A DNA stretch of 64,000 bases from Epiperipatus broadwayi (GCA_028023455.1 JAQFVV010006342.1:2005001-2069000); one strand, 5' to 3'. Shown: positions 11,361 through 22,510, counted from the first letter of the stretch. Made by a program: numbers and translations. Notes: a model not told the origin generated them from the letters alone.

Positions 11361-12035
11361 TTACAACCCTGGGTCCGGTGGATAATACCTACATGGTTTG
11401 AGATTACGGGCATTGTATGTCCCTTTTATGGTATCTCCATCTTTTAATAAATATGCATTTGGGCCACATGTGCGATCAATTATAAAGGGTCCCCAGTACA
11501 AAGGAAAGAACTTTTTATATACTCTTTTATCTCGGTTACTTTGTTGAGAGTTCCGTACCCAAACATAGTTCCTGACCTGGAAATGTTGGCTTCTCCGATC
11601 TGCTCGTTTTTTCCGTTCTGCCCTTTCTGTAAGGTGGCGGTGTGCCTTGCGTCTGTCAGTTTCAATATTGATTTCACGTTCATCCATGGGTAATGGTGTC
11701 TTGATCAGTACTGAGTCCGCTTTACCAAAATGCAAACGTGTTGGTGTCATGCCAGTGGCCTCATTGATGGTTCCATTGATATATTGAGAAATCTTTTCAG
11801 TTTGATTTACCCAGCTTCTGTGATTTTGGTGAACATGGGTCCTAAATAGTCGGTTTATTTCCCTCATAACCCGTTCACATGGGTTAGACTGAGGATTTCG
11901 AATTGAGGTCAGAATATGTTTAATGTTCTGCTGCCTCAACCAAGTCTTCCATTCTTGAGATGTAAAGGCCGATCCGTGGTCCGAGAGGATGGTGATCGGT
12001 TTTCCAATCTTGACGAATTGACACTTTTGTAGCAC
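11361..12035 (-). pseudogene. Gypsy integrase, core and C-terminal part
   Basis: 224 codons. ILSDHGSAF (residues about 17-25) holds the second catalytic Asp. NPQSNPCERVMREI (about 47-60) holds the catalytic Glu of the D,D-35-E triad. QVRNYVWVRN and the following 'YWGPFIID' region form a C-terminal chromatin/DNA-binding SH3-like domain. The true frame continues upstream through one TGA stop just before the annotated ATG: DLFSKYAWAYPVM, with the first catalytic Asp, reads in the same frame at about 12062-12100. The ATG therefore is not a real start. Integrase joins element cDNA to target DNA; this copy is interrupted. Confidence 0.8.
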
Positions 12036-12440
12036 TCAAATTGTGCAACGGGAATCTGCTCGCATCACAGGATAGGCCCAAGCATATTTTGAGAATAGAT
12101 CATAAGTTACAAGTAAGTAACGGAATCTATGGTAGGATGGCAATGGGCCATAGTGATCAATTGCAAGTATTTCATTTCGTGTGGACGGAATGATAGAGCA
12201 CCTACTCCACTAAAGTTTCTATTTGGTGGTTTATCTCTTCAAATCACATTTTGAGGGTATCATCACATCTTCATAAGCTTTGGCAGTGAAATTGTCGTCT
12301 TATAGCTTCTTCTGTTTTTCTAGGGCCATAGTGCCCTACTAAACCTTGCATATACAATGAGACGGTTTCTGAGGTCAGGTGGTACCAAGATTTTCAGTAA
12401 ATTTTATCTCCCACAATCTGCTGCTGCAGCAACCCATTTC
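12036..12440 (-). pseudogene. Gypsy integrase N-terminal zinc-finger region, frameshifted
   Basis: Between the RNaseH and integrase core frames. Readable pieces are LYMQGLVGHYGPRKTEEAI (about 12295-12355, the H..H half of the HHCC finger) and DLFSKYAWAYPVM. Several stops and shifts separate them. The order RNaseH, HHCC, core is normal for Ty3/gypsy pol. Confidence 0.65.
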
Positions 12441-13010
12441 TTATCCGGTATAGCTTCTTTCCTCGAGGTGTTGAGCAGCCTTGTATTGGATTTCCTTGCT
12501 GTTGTACAATTTGGATAAGCTTTTTATATAGTGGCTGCTGCTCTTGCCAATGTTGTTCCTTAACTTGTGTTCCATCTCCTGGTCCAGTATTGTTGCTGCA
12601 ATTACCAATGGCTGATCACTTATTATGGGGTTGTGTGGCTCCAGTTCTATAGGATGTCGACTTAATATATCGGCCACCGTATTTTCAGGCCCAGGGCAGT
12701 AGACGACTTTATAATGAAATCTTTGAAGTGAAAGACTCCATCTGATGAGGCGGTCATTGTTCAGGTAACTTTTATTTAGGAATTCGAGACACCGGTGGTC
12801 AGTAATGATAATCACTTCTGAACCCAGCAACATCTGCTTGAACTTATTGCATGACCACATGATTGCTAGTGTCTCTTGTTCTGTCACTGTATAGTTCTTT
12901 TCGGCTCCTTTCAGAGTACGGCTGCTAAAATATAGTATTTGGTGTTGGCCTTCTGGGTTGACTTGAAATAGAACCACGCCCAATCCCTTCTGACTGCTAT
13001 CAGTCTGCAA
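12441..13010 (-). pseudogene. Gypsy RNase H domain and connector
   Basis: 189 codons. Begins in the RNase H domain with TDSSQKGLGVVLFQ (first catalytic Asp), then TVTEQETLAIMWSCNKF (catalytic Glu), IITDHRCLEFLN (third Asp) and GPENTVADILSRHP, all classical Ty3/gypsy motifs. It ends in the variable connector before integrase. The ATG is internal to the polyprotein. RNase H removes the RNA template during cDNA synthesis. Confidence 0.85.
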
Positions 13011-13450
13011 ATAAAAGGGCGGGTAAAATCTGGGTAGTGTAACATCACAGTCTCTAAAAATCTTCTCTTTACTCGACTGAAGTCTTCTTCATGGGTCTTC
13101 GTCCATTCCCATGGGTGGTGAGGTCTTATCAATTCTACTAGTGATGATGTATCTTTGGCAAAATGGGGTTAAACTTATGATAGTAATTGCAAAGGCCCAG
13201 AAATGATCGAACTTGTTTTCGGTTCGTGGGCCTAGGGAAATTTTCAATAGCTGTGACTTTGTCAGGGTGAGCCCTAATTTCTTGACCATTTACAATATGG
13301 CCTAAAAAGAAATTTCCCTCAATGCGAAAAACTTTTTTTAAATTAGCAGTTATATTTTTCTGGGTGCACTCATAAAATTGTTTTAAATCCTCCAGATGTT
13401 CTGATGTCTCTAGACCAACTACTACATCGTCTACATAAATACAATTTTTT
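13011..13450 (-). pseudogene. Gypsy RT C-terminal half with YVDD
   Basis: The minus-strand translation gives IYVDDVVVGLETSEHLEDLK (YVDD codons at 13425-13436), then FRIEGNFFLGHIVNGQEIRA and HPDKVTAIENFP, the conserved end of the palm and the connection. Frames shift at least twice before the RNase H domain. A short ORF at 12911-13132 covers part of the junction. Confidence 0.75.
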
Positions 13451-13840
13451 TTAATTTTCTGACAATACTTGGTCCAAACACCTCATGGGGCCAGCCCCGC
13501 TATTTATCAGCCCAAACGGTACTCTCTTAAACATGTGGGTTTGCCCATTGTATCTGAACACGGTATATTTTCGATCCTGGGGGTGGAGAGCCATTTGCCA
13601 GTAACTGGCAGTTAGGTCAAGGGTAGAGAAAATATTCTTAGCAGTCAACTTGAAGAATGTTTCTTGGAAGGGTGGTGGGATGTCCCGCTCAGGTATAGTA
13701 ATGTTGATTAATGTCCTAGCATTGAGACACAATCGTATGGTTCCATCTTTCTTTTTGACTACCCCTAACGGGTTATTATAGGGTGATGACCCTTTTTCAA
13801 TTACACCCCAGTCAATCATCTGCTTAATTTGAGCATTCAC
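13451..13840 (-). pseudogene. Gypsy RT N-terminal half (second duplicate copy)
   Basis: 129 codons. MIDWGVIEKGSSPYNNPLG, VVKKKDGTIRLCLNARTLI, FSTLDLTASYWQMALHPQD (catalytic Asp in LDL) and FKRVPFGLINSGAG match the fingers/palm of Ty3/gypsy RT. It lies at the left end of the tandem duplication, so its beginning is duplicated in 14202-14492. Confidence 0.85.
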
Positions 13841-14572
13841 CTCTTCTTGATACTGAAATGGGATAGGGTATGTGCGGGTCTGGAAATGCGTCTCTTCTTT
13901 TACTCGTATCCGATGGACGTAATCACTAATTTCATCTGGGACCTGAGAAAATATGGTACGATTTTCCGTAAGTAATTTTTATAACTGGAATTGGTCCTCT
14001 ACCTTGTCTAACGATGATCCCATAATTTTTTCTTGGATATCCTCATCAGGAATGGCCTCCAGACATCTTAATTGGATTTCTTCAGTTTGTTTATTTGTAT
14101 CAATTCTTAGCAGTCAACTTGAAGAATGTTTCTTGGATGGGTGGTGGGATGTCCTGCTCAGGTATAGTAATGTTGTTTAATGTCCTAGCATCGAGACACA
14201 ATCATATGGTTCCATCTTTCTTTTTGACTACAACTAACGGGTTATTATAGGGTGATGACCCTTTTTCAATTACACCCCAGTCAATCATCTGCTTAATTTG
14301 AGCATTCACCTCTTCTTGATACTGAAATGGGATAGGGTATGTGCGGGTCTGGAAATGCATCTCTTCTTTTACTCGTATCCAATGGACGTAATCACTAATT
14401 TCACCTGGGACCTGAGAAAATATGGTACGATTTTCCGTAAGTAATTTTTGTAACTGGAATTGGTCCTCTACCTTGTCTAACGATGATCCCATAATTTTTT
14501 CTTGGATATCCTCATCAGGAATGGCCTCCAGACATCTTAATTGGATTTCTTCAGTTTGTTTATTTGTATCAA
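13635..14572 (-). repeat. 469-bp tandem duplication inside RT
   Basis: Unit 1 is 13635-14103 and unit 2 is 14104-14572, each running from TTCTTAGCAG to GTATCAA on the plus strand. They differ by a small number of substitutions. Because 469 is not a multiple of three, the duplication itself shifts the pol frame. It duplicates the PR-RT linker and RT N-terminus. Confidence 0.9.
14202..14492 (-). pseudogene. Gypsy RT N-terminus (first duplicate copy)
   Basis: 96 codons: MGSSLDKVEDQFQLQKLLTE, FSQVPGEISDYVHWIRVKEE, TRTYPIPFQYQEEVNAQIKQ, then MIDWGVIEKGSSPYNNPLVV. This is the linker and fingers domain, a diverged duplicate of what follows in 13451-13930. Confidence 0.8.
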
Positions 14573-14715
14573 AACTAATCTGCTCCTGCTGGAAAGTTAG
14601 TATCTTTTTTTATAGTCCAGGATACATTCATGTTGGGTTAAGAAGTCGGACCCAATTATCATGTCCTGAATTAGTCCTCTTATCACTAAGAAGGCATGTC
14701 CTGCATTGGCTTCTC

Positions 14716-15570
14716 CTATGATATTTCCAACCAGACTTGATAGTTTTCAGTTCTGGTCGTCCTCCCATCAGCCAGCTTCATTTGGATTGGGCGAGCGGGA
14801 AGCCTGGGTATGAGTCCATGTTTTTCGTAATTTGTTAACCACTCTCTAGAAACACAGGAAATCTGGCTGCCTGTGTCAAGAAGAATTTGTGCAACTGAGG
14901 CCCCGATTCTTGTATTAATAATTGGGCAAGGGCCAATCTGAAGTCCCCAAGTGGGATCCTCTTCCTGGATGACTGACGTTAGGTTAGTCATCTCCACTAC
15001 TCTCAGCTGCTGGCAAGATGAATGCTGGTACTGGTAATGTTTTACTGACGTCCCGCTTGATTGAGTTGCCATTTGGTTTCTTTCTTTCTCACTATGATTG
15101 CTAGCAGTTGCTGATTGCTGTTGTCTGGTCTCCTGCTTCCATTCATGATCTACTAGACTTTCAGACCAATGGCTATCATCTAAAACCACAAGAAATTCTC
15201 CCATCTCTTCAATGTCTTTGATACCACTTATGATCATCAGCTTTTGGGTAGTTACTGGCATATTTTGTTGAATCGTTCCAATGATATGTCTATCTGCCAA
15301 TGCGAATGTCGTGAGAGATTTAAATCGGTTTGCTTGGTGGAGGAAAAACTGAGCATGTGTTTCTCGGGGTACTGCTCCGTATTTTTCATGACAGAGCATG
15401 TTGTAGATATCAATTTGATGCTTGTCGCTCCAATATTGTTTCATTAACGCATCCGTGTACTTCTCTATAGTTTTAGGTTTCCATTTCACCATATCCCAAC
15501 AGTCTTTGGCATAGCCCTGTAAATGGTAACTGGAAATAGCTATCCGTTCACCTACTTCTGCCTTATGCAC
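14716..15570 (-). pseudogene. Gypsy Gag (capsid part) and aspartic protease
   Basis: 284 codons. Residues about 10-115 (SSYHLQGYAKDCWDMVKWKP and onward) resemble a retrotransposon Gag capsid region. No CCHC zinc knuckle is seen; instead a Gln/Ser-rich linker (about 145-195) follows. ILLDTGSQISCVS (about 230-242) is the catalytic DTG motif of a pepsin-type retroviral protease, followed by a conserved 'KLADGRT' stretch. The start ATG is arbitrary because Gag continues upstream in 15571-15861 after a shift. The protease would cleave the polyprotein in particles. Confidence 0.75.
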
Positions 15571-15642
15571 TTGAAAGAAACTTTATAAGCTCTCTAAGTG
15601 GGCTTGAGGATTTTCTCCTGTCTCTCCTCTAAAGATTTTTAA

Positions 15643-15861
15643 CTAAATAATCTCTCCTAAATAGCTTTGAGGTCTAACCTCCTTTTTCCTTATATTTCCC
15701 CCCTCTTTATTGACTTGGGTTATTCTATATTCATTTGCTATCATTCCTAACTCTCTCAAGACAAATTTTTGAATTTCCTGATACTCTCTAACTCTCACCT
15801 TTTCTTCTTCCTGTCTCTGTTTTGATTCTTCATCTCTTCTTTTTCTCATCTCCTCATACAT
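15643..15861 (-). pseudogene. Gypsy Gag N-terminal coiled-coil
   Basis: 72 codons rich in Glu, Arg, Lys and Gln (MYEEMRKRRDEESKQRQEEE...), predicted by eye to form a charged coiled coil. Its place just upstream of the capsid frame suggests it belongs to Gag. Low-complexity sequence makes homology weak. Confidence 0.5.
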
Positions 15862-16579
15862 TTCTTCATTTTTGCATACTCTTCTGAGTATTTCTCCATG
15901 AACTTGAAATTTAAGTCCATTGATCCTCTGTATTGTGGAGCTTCCTCTAGTGTTGACTCAAAGCTTCAGATAAATCTACTTGCTGTATATCAATATTTTC
16001 TGATTCCATTTTCTTAATGTAATTTATTTATTTTATACTACTAGCATTTGACTACTCCCAGTATATTGGCCCTAAACACTCTTTCGCTCCCTCACCTACT
16101 CTACATTGCCCTATCTCTATATTGCTGCGTTTCACATATTTAACATATATATTATAGCGAACTACTGGTTACGCGTGTAATAAGCTACTGCTGTCTATGA
16201 TATATATATTTGTATTTTAACAAAAAATTCATGCTCTTCTTTTCATTTACACTATTACTTTTTTTTTTGACAATATATATAAAAAAATATTTCATTAGAT
16301 CCGAGTATTTTGTTCCTTCTTAAATTAACCACATCCTGCTTTCCTTAAATTTGTTATTATGCCTCTGTCCTTTCATTCACTCGACCACATTATTTCACTC
16401 TTTATTTTTTTCATTATTTTTATCAAAAAAACGATATATATAAAATAATTAGCTAACTGAGTAACAATGCTAAAAGAAATTTATATGCATTATATTTTGC
16501 TCAGGGTATATATGGTTTTTTGTATCGAAGCTCACGTTGGAAAGGCCAAACAAAAAAAAATTAACTATGTAATCAAAAG
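15862..16579 (-). other. Gypsy 5' leader region
   Basis: Sequence between Gag and the 5' LTR with no long frame. I could not recognise a primer binding site next to the LTR: the first bases (minus strand) are TTTTGATTACATAG, which matches no common primer tRNA that I know. Confidence 0.4.
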
Positions 16580-19173
16580 TGTGACTCGTAAACATAGTCA
16601 GAATTTGACCACCATACAGAAAGCAGCACCCTCGAGTAGCGAAGTCACCCGTGGTACTGAGTTCGAACATAGTTTATCAATTCCACAATACAATCCACGA
16701 AACAATGCATCGATCGACCTTAGTAAATATTTCCTTAGGCACGGTGGTCAGGGATATGAAGAGACTTATTATTTTATTCTCGAGTTAGCCAATAACCAAA
16801 CTAATATTAATTAACATTCATATTTACATAATCGAGGAAATATTAGATAGAATGGGTATCGAATAAATGAAACGTAATTGCAGATTATAGTTTAAAATTA
16901 TTTATTAATACATTTTAATAAAAAATAGTAATAATATTTTAGGGATAAGTTAGTAGGATTTGATATATTTTAAAGGTATTTATTTATTTAGATATTTTAT
17001 ATTGAGGTTTCAGTAGGGTATTTGATATGTAATGTTTAAAAAAATATTTATTTGAAGAATCTACTCCAAAATCTTGAGTAGTATTTTAATAATGGAGGGT
17101 TTATAATTTTAATAAAAAATAGTAATAATATTTTAGGGATTAAAGTTAGTAGTGAATTTGTGAAGATTATATTTTAAAAGTACATTTATTTATTTAGAAT
17201 TATTTTATATTGAGGATTTCAGTAGGTATTTATACTGAATGTTTAAAGGAATACATTTATTTGAAGGTGTAATCTAGCTACCTAAAACTCTTGAGTGAGT
17301 ATTTCTAATATATGGAGGGATTTATACCTTTGCAATGCAAGAGTCTAAAGTATGGGTTATAAGAGTAATGGAGACAAATATTTATTTAATTAAAATATTT
17401 ATTTATAGCTAAGGGCAAAATTTATTTGAGAGTGAATTATAGATAATAGAGGCGGAGGATATGTTTAGAATAATAAAACTAAGTAAAGGAAATTGTAGCT
17501 TTAGAAAGGGATATGGAGTGCAGTATATTGAAACTGCAATGGAATGGGTTTATAAGAGTATCGGGCTGTCTCTGCCATCGCCGATGAAGTAAGGTGCACA
17601 TAAAACCAGGGAAAGGGTCCGTGTCGCATTTGGTGCTGCATGACATTGTCAAGTCCTACGGGAGCACCCATTATGCCCGCTTGTGTAGGAGACTGGGGTT
17701 AATCTCAACCCTGAAGAATCTGGAAATTTCACGCGGAATGGGTCATTGCGTCTCTAAAACGTAAACATTATACGTATAAATGGTTATGATGAGATTTAAA
17801 TAGATTTCTGACTTGGTCCTACATTACCAACATTTACTCAGAACTCTGCACTCTCAAAGAAATGGATTTTCTAGAATTATTCATTAAATTAAAAATAAAA
17901 ATATAATAAACGAGTTATTACAACTAATATGCCAGCCATTTAAGTAGTAGACCCTGCATTACAATAATGATGCACTGAATGGTGTCGATTTACAGAAAGT
18001 GAAGTTATTAAGGAAAGTAAATATTAATGAAAATTTGACACATTCATTGTTTTAAGGATCATAGATTTAAACTTTGAAAATTGAAATAATTATGAGGCAA
18101 TAATTAAATAATAACATAGATAGAAAGTAGATTATAGAAATAGCACCAAGAAAGAAGAGTGAGGTGAGCTAGATTTTAGAGAAATTTACATATTAAATTA
18201 ATTATTCAATTTTAGTTATACATATGGTAGTTTTACATTTTATAATTTAGATAAGTATTATGAAGAAAGCTATAGAATTATTAGAGTACTCTAGAGTTTG
18301 AAAAGACAGGTACCTGTTTTATAAGAAGTTTTCTTATTCCATGAGTTTAAAAGAAAAAGTTCACGAGTAATTCTTTCTTGTATTGAGATATTTCAATTAA
18401 TTTCACAACACAGAGTTTTTCATTTATTTAAGCAGAGATCTTCATGGTTAATTTATGAGGGCAATGAAAGTTCAGCATCGATGCCATATGATGGAGAATA
18501 ATCTAGGTGCTTTACTCGTCATACCTTGCAGGAAAATTATTTTATATTTTTGGAGATCTCAGTGATCGAGAGCAAAGCTAAAGTTTAAGTGAATGTCCAG
18601 AAGTCTAAGATGGCCTCTTTTTTAATCTTGATCTTTCACATTTTTGTTAAGATATTTTTAGGTTCTACTTAATCTGCCCCGAGGATAATCAATGCAGAAA
18701 GCTGCCATTCTATTGTTTACATTTTACATTTACTAATTAATTTTGGGGAATTTTTCTTTAATTAATCTATTATCTATCAGACGATGCTTTTAAATTTCAA
18801 AAAAAAAGGGAAATAAGATTATTTTAACTTTTAATTAAATATTACATCAGATATTTTTAGAATTATTATTAAAAGAAATTTAAAAAAGAATAAATACGAA
18901 CTTTATAATGCAAAATAAATGATTAAAATTATACATTTTTATATAACTAAAAGAAATCTAAATTATATTATTTTATCCCTATTTATTGCCTTTAATTTGA
19001 GATCGAAATGTGTGCGTGTTTATGCTGAATTCTACATATATTTATACATTTTTAATATTGTTACACACACAATTCGATATCAAAAAGTTTAAATTTGGGC
19101 GGGATAGACCGGTCAGTGAGAGACGACAGAAAAAGGTGAAACTTAAGATTCGAATACGAATCTTAGTGTTTCA
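16580..19173 (-). repeat. 5' LTR of the gypsy element, deletion-rich, with internal duplication
   Basis: Direct copy of 8367-10887. It has few substitutions but dozens of 1-3 base losses, mostly of C or CpG. It also carries a tandem duplication of about 195-230 bases (16911-17105 and 17106-17334), whose first unit is the more eroded. Confidence 0.85.
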
Positions 19174-19434
19174 ATATATATGAACTATTTTGAAAAGAAG
19201 AACTGTGTGTTGGATATATTAAATTATTATCATATTTTATATTTTCAAAAAATAACTAGTTATATGGATATGATTCAATAAAGTTTATAATGCCATGATG
19301 AAATTGTGTACTTCATATTTGAATAAAATTCTATTGTCAAAATGATTTTACAATTTATTATTTAATATTAATATCAATCACTGTTCTTTATTCACTTTAT
19401 TACAATGCATTATACACTTATTTTACTATCATAA

Positions 19435-19465
19435 CAGTTTTAATTGCTCCAGTAATCTTCTTCAG
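19435..19465 (-). ncRNA. Hammerhead-like motif
   Basis: Minus strand: CTGAAGA, an imperfect stem, then AAAACTG in place of GAAACTG. Core order resembles CUGANGA-stem II-GAAA with the G lost. Confidence 0.3.
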
Positions 19466-19501
19466 ATCTATAATAAACATATATTTAAGTTTATTATAGA
19501 T

Positions 19502-19532
19502 CTGAAGAAGATTGCTGGGGTAATTGAAACTG
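19502..19532 (+). ncRNA. Hammerhead-like motif
   Basis: CTGAAGA, stem II ATT(G)C...AAT with a bulge, TGGGG loop, then GAAACTG. Position 7 of the core may be any base, so CTGAAGA is allowed; the usual G-C closing pair is missing. Confidence 0.35.
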
Positions 19533-19569
19533 TTATGAAAGTAAAATATTTTAAGTCTAGATGTATAAT

Positions 19570-19848
19570 ATAGGGGATTTGACACAGACTTTCAAGCACC
19601 TTTCAATCATCTACTCTATCTCATATAATCGATACACATGACTACACACATGAAAAAAATAAATGATTTCCAATATACTTATTTCATACTGAACCAACAT
19701 TCATCAGTTGATCCAGATAATCATCTTCCCCACACATATATATATAATCAGTGCTTGGTTTATATTAAGATAACAAATCTTCACACTTTAATGGACAGGC
19801 TTCAATCTACTCCATCCCTCCAACTCTTCAGCCATCCATTCAATTGAA
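19570..19848 (-). mobile_element. Dispersed repeat family R copy
   Basis: Matches 60321-60590 (plus) along its length and 21971-22117 (plus) for its second half. Shared marks are GGATGGCTGAAGAGTTG at the start, 'ATGTGTGGGGA', 'CAGTATGAAAT', 'GTCATGTGTATCG' and a 3' end with TCAAATCCCC TATAT (box B-like). Probably a SINE-like retroposon. Confidence 0.6.
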
Positions 19849-20081
19849 ATGCATTATAAAAAAGTGAATAAAAAAGTGATTGTTATTATTATTGGATAAA
19901 TTGGCAATGCAATAAAGAAAGATTAGAATTTATTATTTATGATGTATTGTTTCAATTATTTACTAGTAAATCTATCTAATTGAAAATACCTATTTTACAC
20001 TTTGGGAAGAATGCATGTATCCTATATGCATTTGTTATAGTTTATTAATAACTTGATTCCGCTTACTTTTATAAAAATTAA

Positions 20082-20264
20082 GGTACTCTTTACTTAGCCG
20101 GGCTTGGCCGCTTGATGGTGTTCTGGCTAGCCAAGAACAACTCCAAAGCTGTTTACACGGCCTAGACTTACAGCTAAGAAAACAGTTCTGTTTATCTTAG
20201 CCATTGCAGGCTGGAATGGCAATAACGCCATCATGCTGCCAAGCCCGGCTAAATAATTAGTACC
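20082..20264. mobile_element. 183-bp MITE with 8-bp TSD
   Basis: Terminal inverted repeats begin GGTACT and include TTAGCCGGGCTTGG at the left and CCAAGCCCGGCTAA at the right. An exact 8-bp AAAATTAA duplication flanks it (20074-20081 and 20265-20272). It is markedly more GC-rich than its surroundings. Eight-base duplications occur with hAT, P and Merlin transposases; the GG start would suit Merlin, but this is not decided. Confidence 0.8.
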
Positions 20265-20699
20265 AAAATTAATCTCTAGGAAGTATGAAGAAGTTAAATA
20301 TATTGTATATCTTTCAATCATTGTTATTATATATGTGTGTGAAATTAGCTTATTTTGACATTTGTATTTATAAAACAAAAACTTTTAGATACCCATTTGT
20401 TTACTAATTAAAAAGGTTAAGCGTTAATTATTGTCTGTACTTATATTTATTTTGTCTGTAATTGTAAACTTAAGACAGATTGTCAGTTTGCGTTTTTTCA
20501 ATATAATATGTATGCAGGTCTACTCTCTTTACTTAACATTTCTGTTCAAAAGCATGGATTTAATTTACATTTACACGTATATGTTTTATAATTATCTATA
20601 AGATTCAATATAATCAAACATTACTAATTTAATTCGTTCAAAATTAATGATATACTGCAAGCCATCATAGAATATAACTTTTAAAAAGCTCTGCGTGTT

Positions 20700-20785
20700 T
20701 TAGCTAGCACAATTAGTAGTGTCAGTTTGGGATTTCCGATACTCGAACTTCTTATGAACCCTCAGCAATAAAGTCATTCGACTAT
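20700..20785 (+). mobile_element. SINE copy
   Basis: Contains GATACTCGAACTTCTTATG and AACCCTCAGCAATAAAG, the shared SINE tail block. A 5' head is not clear. Confidence 0.45.
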
Positions 20786-21970
20786 TTATTTATTTTAATA
20801 TTTTAAGCAGCTGGGATAGTTTCTTTAGTTTAAAAGAAAATTTGTTATCAATTTATTAAAACAAAAAATATTAATAACAAAACAAATTCTTCAAAAGATT
20901 TCGCATTTAACATGTGGTCTATTTTAAAAAATAATAATCTCAATGTTAATTCGTCAATTTTTCTCTTATTTAACACATACTTTTATATCAAACTTTAAAA
21001 GTTCAGTCCTATCTGCGTGCTTTTTAACAAATAACATTTTCCAACTTCTCTTATAGTTATATACAAGTTAATAGACAATAACTTTATTTTTTGGATTATT
21101 CTTTTGCACTGACCATGGTTCATGGATGGATTCAAAGAGTACAAAAATTCGTTCCTATTATTAGGCTGTTTGTAACAATACAAAAGTCAGCGCTCATGGA
21201 ATCGTGTATTCGTATAACCATATTTCTTTTTTTAATTAAATACATAATAAATCTGATCCCAATTGTTTCTTTCGGGGTTTTTTTTTTTTTTACTAATTTT
21301 TTTAATTTATCATTTTTATTTTTTACGACTGCTTATTAATTTCTATAAGATCATATCCAAAAAAAACCAATTTTTGTTAAATACTAAAGGATTTTTTTTT
21401 TTTTAAATATATACGAATATTTCATTTAATTCAAATCTAAAACCAATCCTATTTGTTTTTTTAAGGTTGAAAAATACAAAAAATTAAAACTTCTATTTAA
21501 ATTTAATTGGCGATTCATTTCATTTAGGTGGTCATGTGATGTTTTAATGATTTAGGAAAAAATAATTAATTCATTTATATAAACAACTTCTAATTAACTG
21601 GTATGAAACAGCTTTAAACATGAAAATATGTGGTTAATAAATATGAGGAAAATGCAGCCGTTTTTAAAATTATTTTTCAGAAAAGTGCCTTTGGATTGCA
21701 TTTTGCAATTCTGCCTATTGAATATCCATTATAAATTTCCTATATAATAAATTTCTTTATATAAATGTGTTCAAAAAATAGTTACATGGATTATTCAAAA
21801 TGCAGATTTGTCTGAGCTGAACTCCTAAAGTGTGGGGCCTGGTTATGTGCTCTGCATATTTGATGCTAAGAGTAGTACTATTCTTAAGACTGGTTTTTGC
21901 CAAGAAATTTATTTGTATTCAGTGCACAGTTTTGTTGTTTTCTTAGATGAAAATGGCATCCAAAAAAAAA

Positions 21971-22117
21971 AAAATGACGAGTGCTGGTTCAGCATGAAAT
22001 ACATGTATTGGTGATTTTTAATTTTTTATCACGTGTGGTCATGTGTATCGGTAGTATGAGATAGTGTGGATGGTTGAAGTGGCTTGAAAGTCTGCATTCA
22101 AATCCCCTATATTTATC
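21971..22117 (+). mobile_element. Dispersed repeat family R, partial copy
   Basis: Starts after an A-tract with TGACGAGTGCTGGTTCAGC and ends with TTCAAATCCCCTATA. Same family as 19570-19848 and 60321-60590. Confidence 0.6.
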
Positions 22118-22299
22118 AATTAAAATATAAAATTCATTTCAATATTTAATGTAGGGATCTTCTACTGGATATTTAATTTATATATTTGTAAGAATTATGC
22201 TATGTTAGCAATCATCTCCAGTTGAAGTTTCATGACTTCTATTGTGGACTTTAATTGTATATGAATCCCTATGTGGTTCAATTCAGTGATAGCATGTCA

Positions 22300-22510
22300 A
22301 ACTGTGAAATGTGGGATGCTAAGATTAACTCAGGTACTAGCACTTAAATTTCTTATGAACTTTCAAGTAATAAAGCCATTTTTTTACCCTGCATTGTTTA
22401 GCATAGTTGGAAGAAGAGTCTTAGACTCTGGAATGTAAAATTCTTCGACCATTTCCATTCTTAGCACTTAAACTTCTTATGAACATTTGAGCAAAAATCC
22501 ATTTGATTTT
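22300..22510 (+). mobile_element. Two adjacent SINE copies
   Basis: The tail block 'CACTTAAATTTCTTATGAA' with 'AATAAAGCCAT' occurs at 22345-22381 and a second, related block at 22465-22500. The second is preceded by a tRNA-like stretch (AGTTGGAAGAAGAGTCTTAG ... AATGTAAAATTCTTCGACC at 22403-22455). Confidence 0.5.

Larger units (their letters stand above)
8367..19173 (-). mobile_element. Ty3/gypsy LTR retrotransposon
   Basis: Two long direct repeats (8367-10887 and 16580-19173) flank a minus-strand gag-PR-RT-RNaseH-IN array. Each repeat, read on the minus strand, begins TGAAACA and ends CGAGTCACA, giving TG...CA ends. A purine-rich stretch (GGGAAATACGGGGAAA on the minus strand) abuts the 3' LTR at 10888 and is a plausible polypurine tract. 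The flanking 5 bases (AAACG at left, ATATA at right) do not match, so no target duplication is visible. No envelope gene was seen. Very long LTRs and a gag without CCHC knuckles recall the Osvaldo/Ulysses group, but that is only an inference. All long frames are broken, so this copy is not autonomous. Confidence 0.85.
19415..19553. repeat. Short palindrome with hammerhead-like motif in each arm
   Basis: Arms near 19415-19480 and 19490-19553 are inverted copies around a 10-base AT spacer. Each holds 'CTGAAGAAGATTGCTGGGG' style sequence followed by AATTGAAACTG or AATTAAAACTG. Confidence 0.7.

Noticed and set aside
16540-16579. Primer binding site next to the 5' LTR
   Set aside because: Sequence does not match the 3' end of any tRNA that I recognise.
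16467-16814. 115-codon frame across the internal/LTR boundary
   Set aside because: It spans the gypsy leader and the 5' LTR end, with no known domain.
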